Assembly (NCBI RefSeq): GCF_023555385.1
Contig: NZ_JAJSED010000001.1
Coordinates: forward strand, 2,028,311 to 2,092,310
Length of the DNA stretch: 64,000 nt
Source of the DNA: Guyparkeria hydrothermalis
Lineage (GTDB): Bacteria; Pseudomonadota; Gammaproteobacteria; Halothiobacillales; Halothiobacillaceae
Direction of reading: 5' to 3'
Part shown: positions 9,507 to 18,026 of the stretch, one piece after another
Layout of the letters: every line of letters starts with the position of its first letter
How positions within the stretch are numbered: position 1 is the first letter of the stretch
Notes under the pieces: generated by a model
The model's database searches: none
What the model was told of the DNA's origin: nothing
The model's input: the letters and a program-made list of their open reading frames with translations, nothing else
Made by a program: the position numbers and the translations under genes

Positions 9507-9812
9507 TCAGGTCCGCAGCAGGCCGTTGTCCCCGGTCCCGAAGGGGTTGGGCACGTAGCCGTCGGCGGCCTCGTCGTTATCCCAGTGCTCGTCGTCCACC
9601 AGGTAGCGGAACGCGTATTCGCCGGAGACCGGCAGGTTCAGCGTCACCCGATAACTGCCGTCGCGCTGGCGCTTGAGGGGCAGGGCATCCTTGCCCCAGT
9701 CGTTGAAATCACCTCGGAGCTCGACGCGGTGCCTCGCCTCGTCGCCCGGTCGATAGGTGAAGGTGACGCGGCATTCGGGCCGCACCTTGAGCGCCTTTTT
9801 CGTGATCGACAT
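9507..9812 (-). CDS. Small stand-alone CBM48/isoamylase-N (glycogen-binding-like) protein
   Basis: The 101-residue protein is essentially one early-set beta-sandwich domain related to the glycogen-binding module of AMPK beta and branching enzymes. Visible are VTFTYRPGD, VELRGDFNDWG, GSYRVTLNLPVSGEYAFRYLVDDEHW and the terminal Asn-rich NPFGTGDN. The start at 9812 is preceded by GAGAGGG at proper spacing; the longer in-frame ATG is less likely. Similar orphan domains occur in many proteobacteria. Binding to glycogen or another polysaccharide is plausible but unproved. It converges on the PilZ gene. Confidence 0.75.
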   Translation of the reverse strand: MSITKKALKVRPECRVTFTYRPGDEARHRVELRGDFNDWGKDALPLKRQRDGSYRVTLNLPVSGEYAFRYLVDDEHWDNDEAADGYVPNPFGTGDNGLLRT

Positions 9813-9979
9813 GCCAGAACCCTCTCGTGAGTTGAACACGCAAAGCCGGTCGGGCGCCTCGGTGCCGCCCGCTTGCCAAAGACCATTTAGGCCATGGCGG
9901 GCCCCGTGGCAACCCCGGTCAATGCCTGTTTACGGAAAGGTTCTTACGATCGTGTGACGACGCCCGTGATCCGGCCGGT

Positions 9980-10339
9980 TCAGCGGGGCAGGTTCTTCTC
10001 CAGCACGCGCATCAGCCGGCCCTCGCTCACCAGTCCGGCAGTCACGAAGGCGAGCAGCAGCAGGACGAGCAGGCCGACGGCGAGGAACAGCATCGGCGCG
10101 GTGACGGCGAGCAGGGCCTGGGTGGCCGAGTCGAGGTTGCCGCTCTGCATCAGTTCGAGCACGTGCAGCGGGTTGACCAGGATCGGCTGGTGGAAGAACG
10201 CCCAGCTGTAGAAGCCGACGGTTACCGCGGCAAGCAGCAGGGCGATGGCCGGCCAGACGCGGATCAGGCGGCGTCGACGGGAGATGATCTGGCGCATTTC
10301 GCTCCGAGGCGTGGTTTTCCCGCGCTTGTCGTTCGCCAT
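9980..10339 (-). CDS. Small two-helix membrane protein of unknown function
   Basis: The 119-residue protein has a basic cytoplasmic N-terminus (RRRRLIR), a first membrane helix at about residues 28-48, a ~30-residue loop and a second helix at about 80-103, ending in a basic tail. No family was recognised. Its Shine-Dalgarno GGAGG overlaps the final Gly-Gly codons of the preceding moaD, so the two are probably translationally coupled. No clear role in molybdopterin synthesis can be stated. Confidence 0.65.
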   Translation of the reverse strand: MANDKRGKTTPRSEMRQIISRRRRLIRVWPAIALLLAAVTVGFYSWAFFHQPILVNPLHVLELMQSGNLDSATQALLAVTAPMLFLAVGLLVLLLLAFVTAGLVSEGRLMRVLEKNLPR

Positions 10340-10342
10340 GAC

Positions 10343-10570
10343 TTAGCCTCCGGTAACCGGGGGGAAGAAGGCGACCTCGTCACCATCCGAGAGGGGGTGG
10401 TCGAGATCGACGTGCTCGTGGTTGACGGCGGCCAGCGTATTGCCGGGACGCTCGATGTCTGTGACCTGTTGCCAGGCCTCGGCCACGGTCGCCGGCGTCT
10501 GGTCGAGTCGGGTCTCGTCGAAGCCGATGCGTTCGCGCAGGCTGGCAAACAGGCGGACGGTAATGCTCAT
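10343..10570 (-). CDS. moaD: MoaD/ThiS-family sulfur carrier, molybdopterin synthase small subunit
   Basis: The 75-residue beta-grasp protein begins MSITVRLFASLRERIG and ends FFPPVTGG. The terminal Gly-Gly is the site that is adenylated and thiocarboxylated before sulfur donation to the molybdopterin precursor. Length and the DGDEVAFFPPVTGG ending are typical of MoaD. No moaE, moaA or moeB lies next to it in this window, so its partner must be elsewhere. Assignment to MoaD rather than another carrier rests on the VRLFASLRE start. Confidence 0.85.
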   Translation of the reverse strand: MSITVRLFASLRERIGFDETRLDQTPATVAEAWQQVTDIERPGNTLAAVNHEHVDLDHPLSDGDEVAFFPPVTGG

Positions 10571-10774
10571 GGTGTTCGTATCGCTTGCGGTGTATGTCGG
10601 CGGTGGCTCGGGGTTCGGGCCGCAGCGCCGCGCCCGGGGAAAACGCCCGGTCTGACTGGATATATTGTCTGCTAAAGTCTGTTTCAATCCTAGTCCGGAT
10701 TGGCTAGCCCGGGCGGCGCGACGCGTCGCCCGGCGTCCGCCGTTCCGATCATCGATTTTCGAGGACCTCGCCGC

Positions 10775-13168
10775 ATGAAATGGATTAAGCGACTCGGCCT
10801 GCTTTTCGTCGCGCTCGTCATGGTTGCCATCCTGGCTGCCACCGCGTTCGTACTCACCTTCGACCCGAACGACTACAAGCCGCAGATCGCCGCGCAGGTC
10901 GAGGAGCAGACCGGTCGGAGCATCCAGTTCAACGGCGACCTGTCGGTGACGGTCTTCCCGTGGCTCGGCGCGGCCACCGAGGACGTGGTGCTTGCCAATG
11001 CCGACGGATTCGAACCCGAGGCCATGATCACGGTCGAGCGCCTCGAGGCCCAGGCCGCCTTGCTGCCGCTGCTGCGCGGCGAGTTCGAGATCGGCACGCT
11101 CCTCCTGGAAGGCGCGCGCATCAATCTGGCCCGCCACGAGGACGGCACCACCAACTGGGATGACCTGGTCGCCCGCCAGTCTGCCGATGCGGCCGGAGCA
11201 GGCGAGCCCGATACCGTCGAACCGCAGGACGGCCAGGGGCCGGCCATGCGGCTGACGGTCGGTGGCGTGGAAATTACCGACGCCACCGTGCACTGGCGCG
11301 ACGAGCTGGCCGGTCAGGAAATCACCGTCGAAGGGCTCGACCTGACCACCGGCGAGCTGGCCGACGGCGAGCCCACCGACGTCGAGCTGGTGTCCGACTT
11401 CCGCGTCGTCCTGCCCGACACGCCGCCGCTTTCAGGCAGCCTTGATCTGACCACCGAGGCTCAGGTCTGGTTCGATCGCCAGGATGTGATTCTCGAGGAT
11501 GTGGTCTTCAACCTGATCGCGATCCGCGAGGACAAGGCTGACTCCACCCTGCCCGAGCGCGTCGAGGTGATGCTGGAGCTCGACAAGGCCGACCTGCGGT
11601 TGGCCAAGTCGCAGGCCCGCCTCGACGGGGTCGTGCTTGACCTCAAGGGCAAGGCCGTCGGTCCGCTGAGTTATCTCGAGAGCCGGCTCAAGACCGTGGT
11701 CGAGGCCGACTGGGCGGCCGGTCGCTACGAGCTGCCGGGCCTGACCCTGAGTGCCGACATCCGAGGACTGCCTGAGGTCGACGACACGGTCAGCGTGTCG
11801 AGCAACGCGAACGTCAGCGCCGACCTGGCCGCCGGCACCGCCACCATCGACGACTTCGTGCTTGCCTCCGACCCGGTCCGGGGCTCGGCGCAGATCGAGG
11901 TCAGCGGGCTGGAATCGGGTGAAATCGTCGCCAGCGGTCCGGTGAAGATTGCCGCCTTCGATCCGCACGAACTCGCCGACCAGCTGGGCGTGACCCTGCC
12001 CGCCATGCGTGGCGACGATGCGTTGCGTGAATTCGCATTGGACGGGCAGCTCGACGTCACGCCGACTCGGGCGATGTTCGACAAGCTCAAGATCTCGCTC
12101 GACGGGCGCGATCTGACCGGGCGGGCCGGCATCGACGACCTCGAGAGCGGCCGGCTGTTCGCGCGCCTCGAGGGCGGCGAGTTCGATCTCAACCCGTATC
12201 TCGCACCGAAACCCGACGGGGACAAGAGCGAGGAGAAGAAGAAAGCCGCTGGAGGTGGAGGTGCCGGCGGGTCGTCCGCGGCCGGCTCGGCGGAGATCGA
12301 TCTGCCGACCGAGACCCTGCGCGGGCTCAACCTCGACGCCCGACTGGCGCTGGCCAGCCTGCGCTACGAGGAGTACCTGCTGAAGAAGCCCGTCGTGCAC
12401 CTTACCGCGGCCGGCGGCCGGATCCGGCTGGCCGAGCTGGCAGCGAATGCCTTCGATGGCCAGATCAACGGCAGCGGCTCGCTCGACGTCCGCGGCGAGG
12501 TGCCGAGCTACGCCGGCAAGGGTCGCGTCCAGGGCGTGTCGCTGCAGCCGCTGCTGATGGCCCTGATGGACGAGGATCGCCTGATTGGCAAGGGCGATAT
12601 CGCCTTCGACGTGGCCACGCAGGGCAAGCGGGTCGACCAGCTCAAGTCGGGGCTCGACGGTAACGCCGAGATGGCCCTGCGCGACGGCAAGATCAAGGGC
12701 TTCGATATCGGCTACCAGCTGCGTCGCGCCCAGGCGAAGATCGACGGCCGTACCGAGCCGGAGCCGGAGGAGAAGTCGACCGACTTCACCGCGATTACCG
12801 GTACAGCCAACATCCGCAACGGCGTGGTGCGCAACGACGATCTGGCCGGTGCCTCGCCGCTGCTGCGCGTCGCCGGCAAGGGCGAGGTGGACCTGCCGCG
12901 TGACCAGATCGACTATCGCCTGACTGCCACCGTGGTCAATACGGCCACCGGTCAGGGCGGCAAGGACCTCGAGCGGCTCAAGCAGGTGCCGGTGCCGATC
13001 CGCATCAAGGGGGCGCTCGCCGACCCGTCGATCACGCTCGATCTCGAGTCGCTGGCCAAGGGCGCGGCCAAGAGCAAGGTCAAGGAGCGCGTCGACGAGG
13101 AGCTCGACAAGCGGCTTGGCGACGATGCCGCGCCGGTCAAGGAACTGCTCAAGGGGTTGGGGCTGTGA
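10775..13168 (+). CDS. AsmA-family protein
   Basis: The 797-residue protein has one N-terminal membrane anchor (residues about 5-30) and a long periplasmic region of repeated beta structure. This is the AsmA/TamB-like (VPS13-like) fold implicated in phospholipid transport and outer-membrane assembly. The start fits the family: DPNDYKPQIAAQVEEQTGR follows the anchor, and C-terminal AsmA motifs such as FDVATQGKR and VDQLKSGLDGNAEM are present. A Lys/Gly/Ala-rich linker (about residues 485-510) splits the two halves. ATG 10775 was chosen because the helix starts immediately after it; a longer in-frame ATG at 10700 adds non-conserved sequence. mutY follows 40 bases later. Confidence 0.9.
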   Translation: MKWIKRLGLLFVALVMVAILAATAFVLTFDPNDYKPQIAAQVEEQTGRSIQFNGDLSVTVFPWLGAATEDVVLANADGFEPEAMITVERLEAQAALLPLLRGEFEIGTLLLEGARINLARHEDGTTNWDDLVARQSADAAGAGEPDTVEPQDGQGPAMRLTVGGVEITDATVHWRDELAGQEITVEGLDLTTGELADGEPTDVELVSDFRVVLPDTPPLSGSLDLTTEAQVWFDRQDVILEDVVFNLIAIREDKADSTLPERVEVMLELDKADLRLAKSQARLDGVVLDLKGKAVGPLSYLESRLKTVVEADWAAGRYELPGLTLSADIRGLPEVDDTVSVSSNANVSADLAAGTATIDDFVLASDPVRGSAQIEVSGLESGEIVASGPVKIAAFDPHELADQLGVTLPAMRGDDALREFALDGQLDVTPTRAMFDKLKISLDGRDLTGRAGIDDLESGRLFARLEGGEFDLNPYLAPKPDGDKSEEKKKAAGGGGAGGSSAAGSAEIDLPTETLRGLNLDARLALASLRYEEYLLKKPVVHLTAAGGRIRLAELAANAFDGQINGSGSLDVRGEVPSYAGKGRVQGVSLQPLLMALMDEDRLIGKGDIAFDVATQGKRVDQLKSGLDGNAEMALRDGKIKGFDIGYQLRRAQAKIDGRTEPEPEEKSTDFTAITGTANIRNGVVRNDDLAGASPLLRVAGKGEVDLPRDQIDYRLTATVVNTATGQGGKDLERLKQVPVPIRIKGALADPSITLDLESLAKGAAKSKVKERVDEELDKRLGDDAAPVKELLKGLGL

Positions 13169-13208
13169 TGCCCGGCGCCCGTCACGTCACTCGGCCCCTC
13201 GGCGGGTC

Positions 13209-14258
13209 GTGACGGCCCCCTTCGCCGAACGGCTGCTGGCCTGGTTCGACCACCACGGCCGTCACGACCTGCCGTGGCAGCATCCGCGTACGCCCTACCG
13301 GGTGTGGCTCTCGGAGATCATGCTGCAGCAGACCCAGGTGGCCACGGTCATCCCGTACTTCGAGCGCTTCCTCGAGCGCTTTCCCGACCTCGATGCCCTG
13401 GCCGCCGCCGAGACCGACGAGGTACTGGCGCTGTGGTCGGGGCTGGGCTACTACGCCCGGGCCCGGAACCTGCACCGTGCGGCACAACAGATGGTCGATG
13501 CGGGCGTTCCCGCGACCGTCGAGGGCTGGGCGGAGTTGCCGGGCGTGGGGCCGTCGACCGCCGCGGCGATCGTCGCCCAAGCGTTCGATGAGCGCGCGGT
13601 GATCCTCGACGGCAACGTCAAGCGCGTGCTGGCCCGCCATGCCGCGGTGGACACACCCCAGGAAGCGGCCGCCACCCAGCGAGAGCTCTGGGCGCTGGCC
13701 GAGGCATGCACCCCGGCCGATCGCGCCGCCGACTACACCCAGGCGATCATGGATCTGGGCGCGACCGTCTGCCGTCGCGGCACGCCCCGTTGCGAGCAGT
13801 GCCCGGTCGCGGATGACTGCCGGGCTCGCATCGAGGGGCGGACCGCCGAGCTGCCGGTGCGTCGCAGGCGCAAGGCCCGCCCTGTGCGCGAACGTGTGCT
13901 GCTGTGGCTGGAGGACGGCGAGGGGCGGCTGTTCCTGGAAAAGCGCCCGCCGAGCGGTATCTGGGGCGGACTCGCCAGCCTGCCTGTGAGCAAGACCTCG
14001 GATGGTGCCGACTCGCGGCTGGCGGAGCTCGGCATGCAGCGCAGCGGCGACTGGCACTCGCTTGGGCAGGTACGCCACGCCTTCAGTCATTTCGAGCTGG
14101 CCGCCGAGGTGCAGGGCGCAGCGGTCAGTCACGCGGCCGTGGCCGAGTTGCCCGGTGAGTGGCATGCGATCGAGCGGCTGGTCGATGAGCCGCCAGTGGG
14201 GCTGCCGGCACCGGTGCAGCGGCTGATCCGCGAGCGCGGCGCGCCGGCCTTCGCCTGA
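13209..14258 (+). CDS. mutY: A/G-specific adenine DNA glycosylase MutY
   Basis: The 349-residue DNA repair enzyme removes adenine mispaired with 8-oxoguanine. The helix-hairpin-helix and catalytic segment are present ([13 protein letters not shown], then the catalytic Asp in [13 protein letters not shown]). The C-X6-C-X2-C-X5-C iron-sulfur cluster motif ([17 protein letters not shown]) and a C-terminal NUDIX-like 8-oxoG-recognition domain (residues ~225-349) follow. No ATG fits; GTG 13209 gives the family length (E. coli 350), while longer starts overlap the asmA gene in another frame. It is followed by yggX as in E. coli. Confidence 0.92.
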   Translation: MTAPFAERLLAWFDHHGRHDLPWQHPRTPYRVWLSEIMLQQTQVATVIPYFERFLERFPDLDALAAAETDEVLALWSGLGYYARARNLHRAAQQMVDAGVPATVEGWAELPGVGPSTAAAIVAQAFDERAVILDGNVKRVLARHAAVDTPQEAAATQRELWALAEACTPADRAADYTQAIMDLGATVCRRGTPRCEQCPVADDCRARIEGRTAELPVRRRRKARPVRERVLLWLEDGEGRLFLEKRPPSGIWGGLASLPVSKTSDGADSRLAELGMQRSGDWHSLGQVRHAFSHFELAAEVQGAAVSHAAVAELPGEWHAIERLVDEPPVGLPAPVQRLIRERGAPAFA

Positions 14259-14332
14259 GGGCGTCCGCGGGGGCGGCACGGCGCTGTTATCATCCCGGTC
14301 ACATTTCGAATCGACGCGCCAACGAGGTTTTC

Positions 14333-14614
14333 ATGAGCGAACGCACCGTTTTCTGCCAGCGCCTGCAGTGCGAGGCCGAGGCCTTGCCGAAGCCGCCGTA
14401 TCCGGGCGAGCTGGGCGAGCGCATCTACAACAACATCTCCAAGGCGGCCTGGCAGCAGTGGCTGTCGCACCAGACCATGCTGATCAACGAGTACCGCCTG
14501 ACGCCGATCGACCCCAAGGCGCGCGAATTTCTGGTCCGCGAGATGGAGCGCTTCCTTTTCGAGGGCAAGGATGAGAAGCCGGAGGACTACGTCCCGCCGA
14601 GCGAGAGCGAGTAA
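14333..14614 (+). CDS. yggX: Probable Fe(2+)-trafficking protein YggX
   Basis: The 93-residue protein begins [18 protein letters not shown] and has [21 protein letters not shown], the defining YggX sequence. The family protects iron-sulfur enzymes against oxidative damage and is linked to labile iron handling. The conserved N-terminal Cys is present. It sits directly after mutY, an iron-sulfur enzyme gene, in the order conserved in gammaproteobacteria. Confidence 0.95.
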   Translation: MSERTVFCQRLQCEAEALPKPPYPGELGERIYNNISKAAWQQWLSHQTMLINEYRLTPIDPKAREFLVREMERFLFEGKDEKPEDYVPPSESE

Positions 14615-14666
14615 GCCGGCATATCCGGGCGAACCTCGCCCGAGCGGCCATCCCGTCGGGACGGCT

Positions 14667-15389
14667 TCAGTCGGTGGTCAACTCGCGCGTGGCGCCGAGG
14701 AAATCGTCCAGCGCGACGAACGGCGCGGTATCCATCGGCTCGCCTTGGCTGTTGGGTCGCGTGATCGCCCGCAGGTGGCGGATGCCGAAATCTTCGGCAG
14801 CGGCCAGCGCGACGAGATTGTCGTCGACCAGCAGGGTGCGGTCGGGATCGAAGTGCAGCTGCCGGTCGAGTTGTTCCCAGAAGCGGGGGGATTCCTTGGC
14901 CGCGCCGATTTCGTGGGCGTTGAAGATGCGGTCGAGTCGCCGGGGCAGGTCGACGTGCTCGAACTTGAGATCCACGCTCGCCGGATGGGCGTTGGTCACC
15001 AGCACGCGCTGCTTGCCGGCCGCGCCCAGGCGTTCGAGGAAGTCCGGTACGCCGTGGCGGTAGCAGATGTGCTGGGCCAGCTCGCGCTTGAGGGCGACCA
15101 GATCCAGCTCGTCACGGCAGTCGGGCGCCAGCGCCCGGTGCCAGTCGTCAAGGCAATACCAGGCGAGTTGCCCCTTGAGGCCTTCGAAACGTGCCTCGAG
15201 CCGGGCTCGCGCTTCGTCCGTCGACAGTCCGCTAAGCTCGACATAGCGCTGCGGGAAGTGCTCCTTCCAGAAGCGGGTGTCGAAGTTCAGATCGAGCAGG
15301 GTGCCATCCATGTCCAAGAGGACGGTGTCGATCTCGCCCCACGGCAGGGCGAGGGGTGCTGGGGAGTCGGCCCGGGGTGTTTCGCTCAT
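14667..15389 (-). CDS. HAD-family GMP/IMP nucleotidase, YrfG-like
   Basis: The 240-residue HAD hydrolase has motif I DTVLLDMDGTLLDLNFD with the nucleophile and acid-base aspartates. Motif II is VLVTNA, the motif III lysine is in GAAKESPRFW, and motif IV is TLLVDDN. The start ATG 15389 leaves about 19 residues before motif I. Overall sequence, including FWKEHFPQRYVELSGLS, resembles YrfG, which dephosphorylates GMP and IMP. It converges on yggX; only weak hairpins without T-runs (14625-14670) lie between them. Confidence 0.82.
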   Translation of the reverse strand: MSETPRADSPAPLALPWGEIDTVLLDMDGTLLDLNFDTRFWKEHFPQRYVELSGLSTDEARARLEARFEGLKGQLAWYCLDDWHRALAPDCRDELDLVALKRELAQHICYRHGVPDFLERLGAAGKQRVLVTNAHPASVDLKFEHVDLPRRLDRIFNAHEIGAAKESPRFWEQLDRQLHFDPDRTLLVDDNLVALAAAEDFGIRHLRAITRPNSQGEPMDTAPFVALDDFLGATRELTTD

Positions 15390-15502
15390 GGGTATCGGCA
15401 CGGAATATTGAATGGGGTCGGCCGGCTCACGACCGGCCCCGGAGTCTACCAAGAGAGACCATCGAGCCGGAGTGACGGTTCCGGTGATGGAGGAGAACGA
15501 GG

Positions 15503-15718
15503 ATGGCTGAATCGACGGTCCGCATCGAGCTCAACGGCGAGCCGCGCGACGTGCCCGAGGGCACCACGCTTGAGGCGCTGGTGACGATCGCCGGTACCCG
15601 CGGCAAACGCTACGCGATCGAGCTCAACGGCGAGATCTGCCCGCGCGCCGAGCACGCGAGTCAGGTGGTTGCCGACGGCGACCGGGTCGAGATCGTGCAG
15701 GCGATCGGCGGGGGCTGA
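15503..15718 (+). CDS. thiS: ThiS sulfur carrier protein
   Basis: The 71-residue beta-grasp carrier has IELNGEPRDVPEGTTLEAL, the internal RYAIELNGEICPR and ends VEIVQAIGGGG-like with terminal Gly-Gly. This is the ThiS C-terminus that becomes the thiocarboxylate for thiazole synthesis. A strong GGAGG sits upstream of the ATG. The usual neighbour thiG is absent; instead ggt starts two bases after the stop. No TPP riboswitch structure was recognised before it. Confidence 0.9.
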   Translation: MAESTVRIELNGEPRDVPEGTTLEALVTIAGTRGKRYAIELNGEICPRAEHASQVVADGDRVEIVQAIGGG

Positions 15719-15720
15719 AC

Positions 15721-17424
15721 GTGAATCCGCTGCGCCGGCTGACGATCGCGCTGCTCCTGGCGCTGCCGTGGGTAGTCGCCCAGGCCGGTTCCGTGGCCGC
15801 GCCCGGTCAGGCGGCCATCGCCACCGCTCATCCGGCAGCCACCGCGGCCGGTCGCGAGGTGCTCGAGTCTGGCGGCAATGCCTTCGACGCGGCGGTCGCC
15901 ATCACCGCCGCGCTCGCGGTGGTCGAGCCCTACAGCTCCGGGCTGGGTGGGGGCGGTTTCTACCTGCTCCACGAGGCAGAAAGCGGCCGCGACGTGATGC
16001 TCGATGCCCGCGAGCGCGCCCCGGGGGAGGCGAGTCGCGACATGTATCTCGATGCCGACGGCAACCCGCAGCCGAAGCTCTCGGTGGACGGGGCACTCGC
16101 CGCCGGCATCCCCGGCATCCCCGCCGCGCTCGATCACCTCGCCGGCGGCTATGGCCAGTTGCCGCTTGCCACCAGCCTCGATCCGGCCATTCGTGCTGCC
16201 CGCGAGGGCTTCGCGGTCACGCCCATGTACCGCGATCTCGCCGGCTTTCGTCAGGAGGTGCTGGCCGCCGACCCGGTCAGCCGCGAAGTCTTCCTCGATG
16301 ACGGCGACGTGCCGGCAATCGGCCACGTGATCCGCCAACCGGCGCTGGCCGAGACCCTCGGACGCATTGCCGCCGAGGGTCGCGACGGTTTCTACCGTGG
16401 CGAACTCGCCGGCCGGCTGGCCGACGGGGTGCGCGAGGCCGGCGGCATCTGGTCCCGCTCGGATCTCGCCGACTACCGCGTGGTCGAGCGCGAGCCGGTG
16501 GTCAGCGGCTTTCGCGGCTTCGAGGTCGTCTCCGCCGCGCCGCCGTCCTCCGGCGGGGTGGCGATTGCCGAGATCCTCAACACCTACGGCTGGCTCGAGC
16601 GTCGTGCCGGCTCTCTCGACGATGCCTCCGTGCTCGGCCTGCACTACCGCATCGAGGCCATGCGGCGTGCCTACCGCGATCGGGCTGAGTACCTGGGCGA
16701 CCCGGATTTCGTCGACGTGCCGGTCGCGCGGCTGACCAGCCCGGATTACGCTGCCGGGCTGGCGGTGGGCATCTCGCCGACCGACGCCACGCGCTCCTCG
16801 ATGCTCGCGCCGGTGGTCACCGAACCCGAGGGGCCACACACCACCCATTTCTCGGTGTTGGATGCGCAGGGCAACTACGTCGCCGCGACGCTCTCGATCA
16901 ACTACCCCTTCGGTGCGGCGGTGACCGTGCCCGGTACCGGCGTGCTGCTCAACGACGAGATGGACGACTTCTCGCAGAAGCCCGGCGTGCCGAACGTCTA
17001 CGGTCTGATCGGCGCGGAGGCCAACGCGGTCCAGCCGGGCAAGCGGCCGCTGTCGAGCATGTCGCCGACCTTCGTGCGCAACGACGAACTGGTCGGGGTG
17101 TTGGGCACGCCGGGCGGCTCGCGCATCATCACCATGGTCCTCGGCGGGGTGCTGGCGGCCACGCGCGGCGAGCCGGTGGCCGACTGGGTCGCCGAGCCGC
17201 GCATCCACCACCAGTACCTGCCCGACCGGGTCGAGGTCGAGCCCGAGCGATTGAGCGAGGAGCAACGCGCCGAGCTCGAGTTGATGGGCCATCGCATCGA
17301 GACCAATGACGGCTTCGGCAACATGCAGGCGGTCGCCTGGTGGCGGGACGAGGGCCGGCTCGAGGCGGCTAGCGATCCGCGCGGCGAGGGCGAAGCGGCG
17401 GTGTTCGCCACGGAGGCCCCATGA
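15721..17424 (+). CDS. ggt: Gamma-glutamyltransferase (periplasmic)
   Basis: The 567-residue precursor of gamma-glutamyltranspeptidase transfers or hydrolyses the gamma-glutamyl group of glutathione in the periplasm. A signal peptide (residues 1-~22, ending AQAG) is followed by the family body with SSGLGGGGFYLLHE. The autocleavage site lies before the catalytic Thr in HTTHFSVLDAQGN, and the oxyanion-hole segment is PLSSMSPTFV. The small subunit ends normally at GFGNMQAVAW. The start is GTG, two bases after thiS, so the two genes are likely co-translated. The 3' end overlaps the next gene by ATGA. Confidence 0.93.
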   Translation: MNPLRRLTIALLLALPWVVAQAGSVAAPGQAAIATAHPAATAAGREVLESGGNAFDAAVAITAALAVVEPYSSGLGGGGFYLLHEAESGRDVMLDARERAPGEASRDMYLDADGNPQPKLSVDGALAAGIPGIPAALDHLAGGYGQLPLATSLDPAIRAAREGFAVTPMYRDLAGFRQEVLAADPVSREVFLDDGDVPAIGHVIRQPALAETLGRIAAEGRDGFYRGELAGRLADGVREAGGIWSRSDLADYRVVEREPVVSGFRGFEVVSAAPPSSGGVAIAEILNTYGWLERRAGSLDDASVLGLHYRIEAMRRAYRDRAEYLGDPDFVDVPVARLTSPDYAAGLAVGISPTDATRSSMLAPVVTEPEGPHTTHFSVLDAQGNYVAATLSINYPFGAAVTVPGTGVLLNDEMDDFSQKPGVPNVYGLIGAEANAVQPGKRPLSSMSPTFVRNDELVGVLGTPGGSRIITMVLGGVLAATRGEPVADWVAEPRIHHQYLPDRVEVEPERLSEEQRAELELMGHRIETNDGFGNMQAVAWWRDEGRLEAASDPRGEGEAAVFATEAP

Positions 17425-17939
17425 GCGCCTTGTCCGGCGAGCGGCGTTTCGTTCGCGGTTGCTTCCGCCGCGCAAGCGGCCCGAATGGTGCCGGCTCACT
17501 GTTCGGCGTGCCCGCTGCGGTGCGCCGGCTGGCGGCGACGTCGGGATCGTTCACCCGTGCCCTGCATCGGCAGACTGGCCACCCCGTGATCGTCCGCCCA
17601 CTCCTGGAAGGCTGGGGCGCGTTCGAGGCCGATAGCTGGCCCGTCCCGCGAGCCACCCGCGTCTGGCAACGGCTCGTGCGCCTGGAGAGCGGCGATGCCC
17701 GGATCGAGGCGATGACCGAGGTGGCCGGGGTCAACGGCCCCATCCCGCCGAAGCTGCATCGTGCGATCGCCGGGCTGGGCGATGTTCCCCTCATGGAAGT
17801 GCTCGCCCGCCAGTCGCGCTGCCGCCGGCTGAGCTTTCGGGTCCGCCGCGAGGGAAACCTGATCACCCGCGAGACCGTCTACCGTATCCATCTGGCCCGG
17901 GTGCGGGTCACCGAGTGGTTCGACATCGACCTGCGTTGA
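17421..17939 (+). CDS. Chorismate pyruvate-lyase-like protein (UbiC family, probable)
   Basis: The 172-residue protein overlaps ggt by four bases. UbiC makes 4-hydroxybenzoate from chorismate in ubiquinone synthesis. Resemblance is seen in GSFTRALHRQTGHPVIVRPL (the GSLTxxL start of the family) and in WQRLVRLESG. The loop GLGDVPLMEVLAR and the C-terminal VTEWFDIDL with a conserved Glu also match. Some usual arginines are hard to align, so identity is likely rather than certain. If correct, it is unusually placed with ggt and not with ubiA. Confidence 0.65.
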   Translation: MSALSGERRFVRGCFRRASGPNGAGSLFGVPAAVRRLAATSGSFTRALHRQTGHPVIVRPLLEGWGAFEADSWPVPRATRVWQRLVRLESGDARIEAMTEVAGVNGPIPPKLHRAIAGLGDVPLMEVLARQSRCRRLSFRVRREGNLITRETVYRIHLARVRVTEWFDIDLR

Positions 17940-17963
17940 GGTCAGGTCGGTCATCCGCACACG

Positions 17964-18003
17964 AAAAAGCCGCGCCCGGTATCGCTCCGGAGCGCGGCTT
18001 TTC
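17964..18003. terminator. Bidirectional intrinsic terminator
   Basis: GCCGCGC (17969-17975) pairs with GCGCGGC (17992-17998). The left side is preceded by AAAAA and the right side followed by TTTTC. It serves the ubiC-like gene on the plus strand and the flavin reductase on the minus strand. Confidence 0.85.
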
Positions 18004-18026
18004 TGCGTTCGGCCGGCGATGCGGCT

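Noticed and set aside
13168-13208. ATG 13168 as the start of mutY
   Set aside because: It is in a different frame and stops after 14 codons; GTG 13209 gives the normal N-terminus.
15661-17499. 612-codon minus-strand frame opposite ggt
   Set aside because: Antisense shadow; ggt shows all family motifs in the other strand.
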